From Candidatus Shapirobacteria bacterium (GTDB lineage Bacteria; Patescibacteriota; Microgenomatia; UBA12405): a stretch of DNA of 9,326 nt. Within the stretch, counting starts at the first letter, position 1. The number at the start of each line of letters is the position of its first letter. The notes beneath the pieces are model-generated. The model made no database searches, had not been told where the DNA came from, and saw only the letters and a program-made list of their open reading frames with translations. The stretch lies in contig JAQVXB010000018.1 of NCBI GenBank assembly GCA_028709405.1, forward strand, positions 1 to 9,326. Direction: 5' to 3'. The position numbers and the translations under genes are program-made. Positions 4,946 to 9,326 of the stretch are shown here, piece by piece.

Positions 4946-6322
4946 TTAGATAAAAAATGATTTGAAGGAGTTTAAAATTCTTTTAAGTAAATTTTCTTCT
5001 GGATGGTAGATAGATGATTCTTTGGTAAATTTTTTAATTTCAAGTTCAGGTAGGTCTCCCCAGGAAAGATAACTTTTTTCAAAATAATCGTTATTTTTTT
5101 TAACAGTAAATTTAAATTTAAATATTTTGTATTGACCCGGATAGACAAAATTATCATCACTACAAATTTCAGTGCTAGTTATATTTGGACTAGTTTTTGA
5201 ATTAAGACAAAATTTCTTTTCTCCCCAAATTGATTGGCCAGTGTTTTTTAAGATAATTTCACCGAGATATTCACTACCTTCAAAGATTAAAAAAGGGACG
5301 GATATTTTTTCTAATTGATAATTAATAATTTGTTCTGGATCATTTTTATTTTTAGGTAGATCAATAATTTTTTGATATTCAGGATAAATTTTTGAGTCTT
5401 TGTCTAGCCAAGAAAAATGATCAAAAGGTTCTTGATAATAATTGTAAATGAAAGGAGTAATGGCTTTTATTTTTGGGTCGGAAGACCAAATATTTAGTGC
5501 TTCTATTAAAAATTCAGATGTAGTTTTGGTGGTGTACAAGTTATTTTGAGGTTTTATTCCTTCACGATGAGGCCAACCAGTTTCGGTAATATAAACTGGT
5601 AATTCTTTGTTTACTCCTAGTTTTTTTAGTAATTCTAGTTCCCAGAGATAACCTTTTATACTATGTTGACCGGTTTCTTTTGGAGTACCAATAAAACCAT
5701 GATTGGGATAGGAATGTGAGGCTAATCCATCTATTTGATTAAAATAATCACGATTTAGGGAAATTATTTCTTTATAGACATTTTCGGCGGATTTAAATTT
5801 TGGGGGTTTTTCTGGTGCAGCTAAGTCAAGAGCACTAGATAAGATAAAAAAATTAGGGTTAGTTTCTTTAAATTTTTTGGCGGCATAAAAACTTTTGTCA
5901 GTAAAATCTTTTATATCAACTTCTCCTCCCCATTCGTTACCATGATTAATTTCATTAAATAAGATAATGTGTTGTTGTTTGGTAGGCCAATTTAAAGAAT
6001 TTAAAAAAGAGACAAGGTGATCAATATCGGAATATTCTGGTTTTTTCCAGTAGTCTTTTTCGCCAATAGTAGCTATTCTAACAAGAGGAATTATGTGGTA
6101 TTTTCGGCAATTATCAAAGAATTTTTGCCAAGTATGTTGATCTAATTGATCTAATTTAATAACAATTGTTGCCCATCCCCAATCGCCGTTTTGGGAATTA
6201 ATCACTTGATTAGCCTGATAAATATCCTCTGTTTGAGATAAATGGAGACCAAAAATATTGTCAGATGCTAAAATATGACTATTAAAAAAGAGACTAAAAG
6301 TTAGTAAAAAAATAAAAAACAT
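4946..6322 (-). CDS. Secreted clan GH-A glycoside-hydrolase-like protein with C-terminal Ig-like domain
   Basis: An exported protein with a TIM-barrel glycosidase look. Numbered from ATG 6322 it has 458 residues: a hydrophobic signal peptide (about 1-19, ending HILA), then a barrel (about 23-320). The barrel holds ILFNEINHGNEW (acid/base candidate E124 after N123), ASHSYP (H203) and VYITETGWP (nucleophile candidate E247). The Asn-Glu plus second-Glu pattern on beta4 and beta7 is that of clan GH-A. Residues about 341-427 form a beta domain with LKNTGQSIWGE, resembling NBR1/FW-type Ig-like domains and probably used for binding. The substrate is unknown. ATG 6322 follows an extended -10. A TTG at 6355 would add KINYRK, a more normal positive n-region, but would overlap the divergent GTPase gene and start upstream of that promoter. 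Fold confidence is good; family within the clan is uncertain. Confidence 0.78.
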   Translation of the reverse strand: MFFIFLLTFSLFFNSHILASDNIFGLHLSQTEDIYQANQVINSQNGDWGWATIVIKLDQLDQHTWQKFFDNCRKYHIIPLVRIATIGEKDYWKKPEYSDIDHLVSFLNSLNWPTKQQHIILFNEINHGNEWGGEVDIKDFTDKSFYAAKKFKETNPNFFILSSALDLAAPEKPPKFKSAENVYKEIISLNRDYFNQIDGLASHSYPNHGFIGTPKETGQHSIKGYLWELELLKKLGVNKELPVYITETGWPHREGIKPQNNLYTTKTTSEFLIEALNIWSSDPKIKAITPFIYNYYQEPFDHFSWLDKDSKIYPEYQKIIDLPKNKNDPEQIINYQLEKISVPFLIFEGSEYLGEIILKNTGQSIWGEKKFCLNSKTSPNITSTEICSDDNFVYPGQYKIFKFKFTVKKNNDYFEKSYLSWGDLPELEIKKFTKESSIYHPEENLLKRILNSFKSFFI

Positions 6323-6338
6323 AATTTTTCGGTAGTTA

Positions 6339-6347
6339 ATTTTAACA
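6339..6347 (-). promoter_or_regulatory. Extended -10 element of the glycosidase-like gene
   Basis: On the minus strand this reads TGTTAAAAT, identical to the efp element. Sixteen bases separate it from the ATG at 6322, giving a leader of about 9-10 bases. It overlaps an inverted repeat GTTAA-TT-TTAAC (6335-6346), so a factor bound there could also affect the divergent GTPase gene, whose own -10 candidate (6336-6342) is poor. Confidence 0.45.
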
Positions 6348-6348
6348 A

Positions 6349-7455
6349 ATGACAAAAGAAGAAATTATTAAAATGCAAATTTCTCGAATTGAGAAGGAAA
6401 TTAGGGATTTGCCGTATCATAAAGGGACGGAACATCATCATGCCATGATGAAAGCTAGATTGGCCAAACTTAATGATGAATTAAATGGTAGTTCTAGTAG
6501 AGGTGGTGGCGGTGGTGGAATTGGATATGCTATTAAGCATTCTGGCGACGCATCGGTGGTTTTGGTCGGTTTGCCAAGTGTAGGAAAATCTACTTTATTA
6601 AATGCAGTAACTAATGCAGAATCACGTGTAGGAAATTATGATTTTACCACTTTAGGGGTGGTGCCTGGGATGATGGAATATAAAGGAGTTAAGATTCAAA
6701 TTTTAGATTTACCGGGAATTGTTGAGGGAGCAGCTAAAAATAAAGGTTTTGGAAAAAAAGTGTTGTCAGTAATTAGAGCTAGTGACTTGGTAGTGTTAAT
6801 GACAGATGTGAAAAGAATAGATTGGCTAAAACAGGTTGAAGATGAACTTTATCGGTCAGGAATGAGACTTAACACTAGACCGGCCAAAATATCAATTCAC
6901 AGGACTCATAAAGGGGCAATTCAAGTGATTGATCCATATCAATCTTTTGAAAAGGAAACTGTAATAGAAGTGGCTAAGGAAATGGGGTTAAGTAATGCTA
7001 TTATCCAAATTGGGGAAAAGGTTGAAGGTATAGATAAACTGATTGATGCTTTATCTAAATCAATTAAATATATGGCATCTGTTGAAGTAGTAACTAAAAT
7101 AGATTTAAATCCTAATTTCAAATTTCCAATTTCTAAAAATAAAGAAAATAATTTGGTTTTAATGTGTGCTGATAAAGGAATTGGTTTGGATGATTTTAAA
7201 GAAAAACTTTGGAAAGGTTTGGGTTTGGTTAGGGTGTATTTAAAAAGAGAGAGAAATTTGGAAGCTGATAAGAATGAACCATTAATTCTAAAAAGTACCA
7301 GTACTTTGGATAATGTTTTAAAAAGAATTTCCAATCAAATGAGAGATGATGTTAATAAAGCCTATATTTGGGGTAAAAATTCTAGATTTCCTGGACAAGA
7401 AGTGTCTTTTAGTTTTCAGGTGTTTGATGAGATGGAAGTTTACTTTGGGAGATAG
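6349..7455 (+). CDS. DRG-family (Obg/TRAFAC) GTPase with C-terminal TGS domain
   Basis: A 368-residue GTPase resembling the DRG/Rbg proteins of archaea and eukaryotes rather than bacterial ObgE. An N-terminal helical segment carries TEHH and MKARLAKL (about 25-45), then a Gly-rich stretch (52-57). The G domain has G1 GLPSVGKST (74-82), switch I YDFTTLGVVPG (G2, about 97-107), G3 DLPG (120-123) followed by EGA, G4 TKID (249-252) and G5 CADKG (273-277). A DRG-typical insertion separates G3 from G4. Residues about 294-367 form a TGS domain, including LILKSTSTLDNVLKRI and WGKNSRFPGQ. G4 has Thr instead of the usual Asn. DRGs associate with translating ribosomes; the role here is inferred. Its last 47 bases overlap the minus-strand methylthiotransferase gene. 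ATG 6373 is an alternative start. Confidence 0.9.
   Translation: MTKEEIIKMQISRIEKEIRDLPYHKGTEHHHAMMKARLAKLNDELNGSSSRGGGGGGIGYAIKHSGDASVVLVGLPSVGKSTLLNAVTNAESRVGNYDFTTLGVVPGMMEYKGVKIQILDLPGIVEGAAKNKGFGKKVLSVIRASDLVVLMTDVKRIDWLKQVEDELYRSGMRLNTRPAKISIHRTHKGAIQVIDPYQSFEKETVIEVAKEMGLSNAIIQIGEKVEGIDKLIDALSKSIKYMASVEVVTKIDLNPNFKFPISKNKENNLVLMCADKGIGLDDFKEKLWKGLGLVRVYLKRERNLEADKNEPLILKSTSTLDNVLKRISNQMRDDVNKAYIWGKNSRFPGQEVSFSFQVFDEMEVYFGR
7111..7136. repeat. 26-base repeat copy 1, inside the GTPase gene
   Basis: Twenty-six bases match the copy at 7647-7672 at 23 positions, with the shared core AAATTTCCAATTTC. In the GTPase it encodes PNFKFPIS just after the G4 motif (residues about 255-262). The two copies lie in the same orientation on the plus strand, although the host genes run in opposite directions. 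Confidence 0.6.
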
Positions 7456-8452
7456 TTTGGGATCTAATTTTTAGAATTTCTTTAGAAATTTTGGGTGAAT
7501 TTTCAAATATAATTCTAGCTTTGGTGTTGGGACGAGGAGAATATTTAAAGACATGAATTTTATTAAAGCCTATTTTTTGACATAAATTTAAAGTTTCTTG
7601 AAAATCCTGGTCGCTTTCAGTAGGGAAGCCAACAATAATATCAGTACCGAATTTTAAATTTCCAATTTCCAATGACAAATTTCCAAATTTATTTAATATA
7701 TCTTTTTTAGTGTAAGGGCGGTTCATGAGTTTTAAAATTTTATCTGAACCGGATTGAATTGGAATATGAATAAAATGAGATAAACGGTTCGGGTATTTTT
7801 TAAATAGATTAATAAAATCTTGATTAATACAATTAATTGGAATTGAACCAAAGCTAATTAATTTTATATCAGTTTGATCTAATAAGCTTTTAATTAGATT
7901 AGAAAAATTATATTGATATTCATCAATATTAACTCCAGTAATAATAATTTCTTTATAACCATCGGCAACAGCTTTTTTTATAGTTGTAACGGCGTCTTCT
8001 ATTTTTAAAGACCAAAGAATAGGTCTTTTAAAAGGAACAATACAATAGGAACAAAATTGAGTGCACCCAGATTGAATTTTTAATAAAAAACGATTGGTAT
8101 TACTAAATTTATCTTTTATATCTGGACTATAAGATGATTTTAAGTTATTTAATATTTTTTCTTTTTGATCATTTTTGTAAATTAAAATATTGGGGATATT
8201 TTTGACTTTTTCGAAATTGGCACAACCTGTGACATAAATCTTAGCTTGGGGATATTTTTGGTGGAGATTTTTGACCTTATTTAATGATTCTTTTTCTCCT
8301 TTTTTAGTAATTGAACAAGTATTAATTAGAATTAAATCAGGATTAGAATTTGTTGGTAAATAACCCTGATCAATTAAAATTTGAGACCATTGATTAGTTT
8401 CTGCGGAATTAACACGGCAACCAAAATTAACTGAGAGAAAAGTTTTTAACAT
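7409..8452 (-). CDS. mtaB: MtaB-like radical SAM tRNA methylthiotransferase, short C-terminus
   Basis: Methylthiotransferases of this type add a methylthio group to a modified A37 next to the tRNA anticodon; MtaB acts on t6A. The N-terminal UPF0004 domain has its cluster cysteines at C12 (FGCRVN), C46 (NTCSITKKG) and C77 (TGCA). The radical SAM domain has CTQFCSYC with C130, C134 and C137, later HIPIQSGSDKILKLMNRPYT and TDIIVGFPTE. FGCRVN favours MtaB over MiaB, but MiaB/RimO-like relatives cannot be excluded. Family members usually exceed 400 residues; this one has 347 and ends soon after FKYSPRPNTKA, so no TRAM domain is present. Its last residues are encoded antisense to the TGS domain of the GTPase gene. 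The start overlaps the epimerase stop (TAATG), so translational coupling is likely. Confidence 0.9.
   Translation of the reverse strand: MLKTFLSVNFGCRVNSAETNQWSQILIDQGYLPTNSNPDLILINTCSITKKGEKESLNKVKNLHQKYPQAKIYVTGCANFEKVKNIPNILIYKNDQKEKILNNLKSSYSPDIKDKFSNTNRFLLKIQSGCTQFCSYCIVPFKRPILWSLKIEDAVTTIKKAVADGYKEIIITGVNIDEYQYNFSNLIKSLLDQTDIKLISFGSIPINCINQDFINLFKKYPNRLSHFIHIPIQSGSDKILKLMNRPYTKKDILNKFGNLSLEIGNLKFGTDIIVGFPTESDQDFQETLNLCQKIGFNKIHVFKYSPRPNTKARIIFENSPKISKEILKIRSQTISQSKLPSHQTPEN
7647..7690. repeat. Repeat copy 2 with an extra unit, inside mtaB
   Basis: Bases 7647-7672 are the second copy of the 26-base repeat. A further AAATTTCCAAATTT unit follows at 7677-7690, with a 4-base TGAC spacer before it. 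On the mtaB strand this encodes KFGNLSLEIGNLKFG, immediately before TDIIVGFP. That segment is Gly/Asn/Leu-rich and unlike the usual family sequence at this point, suggesting repeat insertion or expansion. Confidence 0.6.
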
Positions 8453-9326
8453 TATTTATTTAAAGGGTTTTTGGAGACAAAGTCTTTAATATAATCGATG
8501 ACGTCAATCGTACTTTCCCAACCTAATTCTTCACGAGCTTTGTTTGGAGCTTGACCGGATTCGGTCCTACCGGGATAACCATCAACATAACTTAAAGGTC
8601 TGCCAAAAGCTTTTGCTATTTCTATTATTGAATATTCTTTATTATTTTTTAATGTATATCCATCACCATTACCTTTTTCGGCAGTTAATATAATTCCTTT
8701 GGCTAAATCGCCAACATAAGTGAAATTACGTTTTTGAGTTCCAGGTTTGACGATGGTAAGTGGTTCATTGTTGAGATATTGTTGTTCAAATTTAGCAATT
8801 AAAGTAGCAGTTTTACCAACACCTTTTTCTCGAGGGCCAAAAGCATTATAAAAATAGCAAATGGCGTAGGGTAATTTGTACCAAAGGCCATAATTGTTAA
8901 TAAGATCGACATTCATAGCTTTGGTGAAAGAATATGGATTGGCATTACGTTCTTCACCATTAGTGGCAAATTTAGTGGAGGAAGCAGCATAGACCAATTT
9001 ACCAACTTCTCTTTTGCGGCAAAATTCAACAACTGCAAAGGTACCAACAATATTCATGTCATATACTTTTTCAATATCATCAAAAGATGGGGTGACCCTG
9101 GCATATTCACCTAGATGAAAAACAATATCTGGTGTTTCTTTTATTAATTTATCAATATCTTTTGTATGACCTTCGCGATATTCAGCGCCAGTAATATGAT
9201 TTTCTTTACTACCATTAAAATAATTGTCTAAAGAAATTACCCTATTATTTGGATCTTTAACGAGTTGCTCGATAATGTGTGAGCCAACATGTCCGGCTCC
9301 GCCGGTAACGAGAATTATTTTAGGCA
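8452..9326 (-). CDS. NAD-dependent sugar-nucleotide epimerase/dehydratase (extended SDR), start codon just outside window
   Basis: An extended short-chain dehydrogenase of the GalE/UDP-glucose 4-epimerase type. The reading frame is open to the window edge: the first in-window bases TG followed by CCT AAA suggest ATG one base beyond 9326, giving 291 residues. Rossmann motif VTGGAGHVGSH (about 7-17) binds the dinucleotide, and D34 at the end of beta2 suggests NAD. YAASSTKF (S116/S117) and Y132-x3-K136 (YSFTK) form the catalytic set. NAFGPRE (161-167) and KRNFTYVGDLAKG (199-211) are typical of nucleotide-sugar epimerases. It is somewhat shorter than GalE (about 330-340). An internal ATG at 9057 would delete the Rossmann motif and is not the start. 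It probably makes envelope sugar precursors; the exact substrate cannot be told. Its TAA overlaps the mtaB ATG by one base. Confidence 0.93.
   Translation of the reverse strand, partial: PKIILVTGGAGHVGSHIIEQLVKDPNNRVISLDNYFNGSKENHITGAEYREGHTKDIDKLIKETPDIVFHLGEYARVTPSFDDIEKVYDMNIVGTFAVVEFCRKREVGKLVYAASSTKFATNGEERNANPYSFTKAMNVDLINNYGLWYKLPYAICYFYNAFGPREKGVGKTATLIAKFEQQYLNNEPLTIVKPGTQKRNFTYVGDLAKGIILTAEKGNGDGYTLKNNKEYSIIEIAKAFGRPLSYVDGYPGRTESGQAPNKAREELGWESTIDVIDYIKDFVSKNPLNK

Noticed and set aside
4972..5160. 62-codon open frame on the minus strand
   Set aside because: It is a shifted frame inside the glycosidase-like gene.
6481..6535. Glycine-codon run in the GTPase gene as a possible recoding or slippage site
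   Set aside because: The frame continues cleanly, and DRG/Obg proteins commonly have Gly-rich segments before the G domain.
6939..7334. 131-codon open frame on the minus strand
   Set aside because: It is antisense to the GTPase gene. Its low-complexity translation is the complement of a conserved coding region; its LEIGNLK stretch only reflects the shared repeat.
8452..9057. Epimerase starting at the internal ATG 9057
   Set aside because: The same frame is open to the window edge and encodes the Rossmann motif VTGGAGHVGSH upstream, so the true start is at the edge.
4946..9326. A defence, secretion or other new multi-gene system
   Set aside because: The genes here are a glycosidase-like protein, a GTPase, a tRNA modification enzyme and an epimerase, without shared promoters or a common theme beyond the two-gene epimerase-mtaB unit.

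Overview
The window is AT-rich and gene-dense. It probably comes from a Patescibacteria (CPR) genome, perhaps of the Microgenomates type. This placement is inference from several traits. Housekeeping proteins have lost whole domains: a ThrRS without a TGS domain, a trigger factor without a PPIase domain, and a short MtaB. No start codon has a clear Shine-Dalgarno sequence, and none of the five tRNAs encodes CCA. There is an archaeal/eukaryotic-style DRG GTPase and a patescibacterial-looking orphan protein. All stops seen are TAA or TAG, and nothing indicates a recoded stop. I see no CRISPR array, transposase, phage gene or rRNA. No stretch longer than about 110 bases lacks a gene or RNA, except the tRNA block.

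Layout. Positions 1-3194 are all on the minus strand: thrS (3' end outside the window), tRNA-Val(GAC), an unrecognised 186-residue protein and a trigger-factor-like chaperone. A very short divergent region (3195-3212) leads to the plus strand: a membrane-anchored lysozyme-like protein, a promoter plus hairpin/T-tract cassette, efp (elongation factor P) and a four-tRNA block (Arg-TCT, Arg-TCG, Lys-CTT, Leu-TAG) interrupted by a terminator-like hairpin. A secreted glycoside-hydrolase-like protein converges on the tRNAs from the minus strand. It is divergent from a DRG-family GTPase, whose 3' end overlaps the 3' end of a minus-strand MtaB-like methylthiotransferase. That gene is coupled by a TAATG junction to a sugar-nucleotide epimerase, which reaches to within about one base of its start at the window edge.

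Themes. Much of the content serves translation: tRNA charging, tRNAs, EF-P, nascent-chain folding, a ribosome-linked GTPase family and tRNA A37 modification. The rest is cell envelope: a peptidoglycan hydrolase candidate, a secreted glycosidase-like protein and a nucleotide-sugar epimerase. The most striking sequence-level pattern is a recurrent extended -10 element (TG-N-TAaAAT type). It often lies 5-10 bases before the start codon, and at two genes exactly 7 bases before it. This suggests that leaderless transcription is the local norm. No new multi-gene system is evident; the unusual points are domain losses, the promoter pattern, a small promoter-hairpin unit before efp, and a 26-base repeat lying inside two coding regions.
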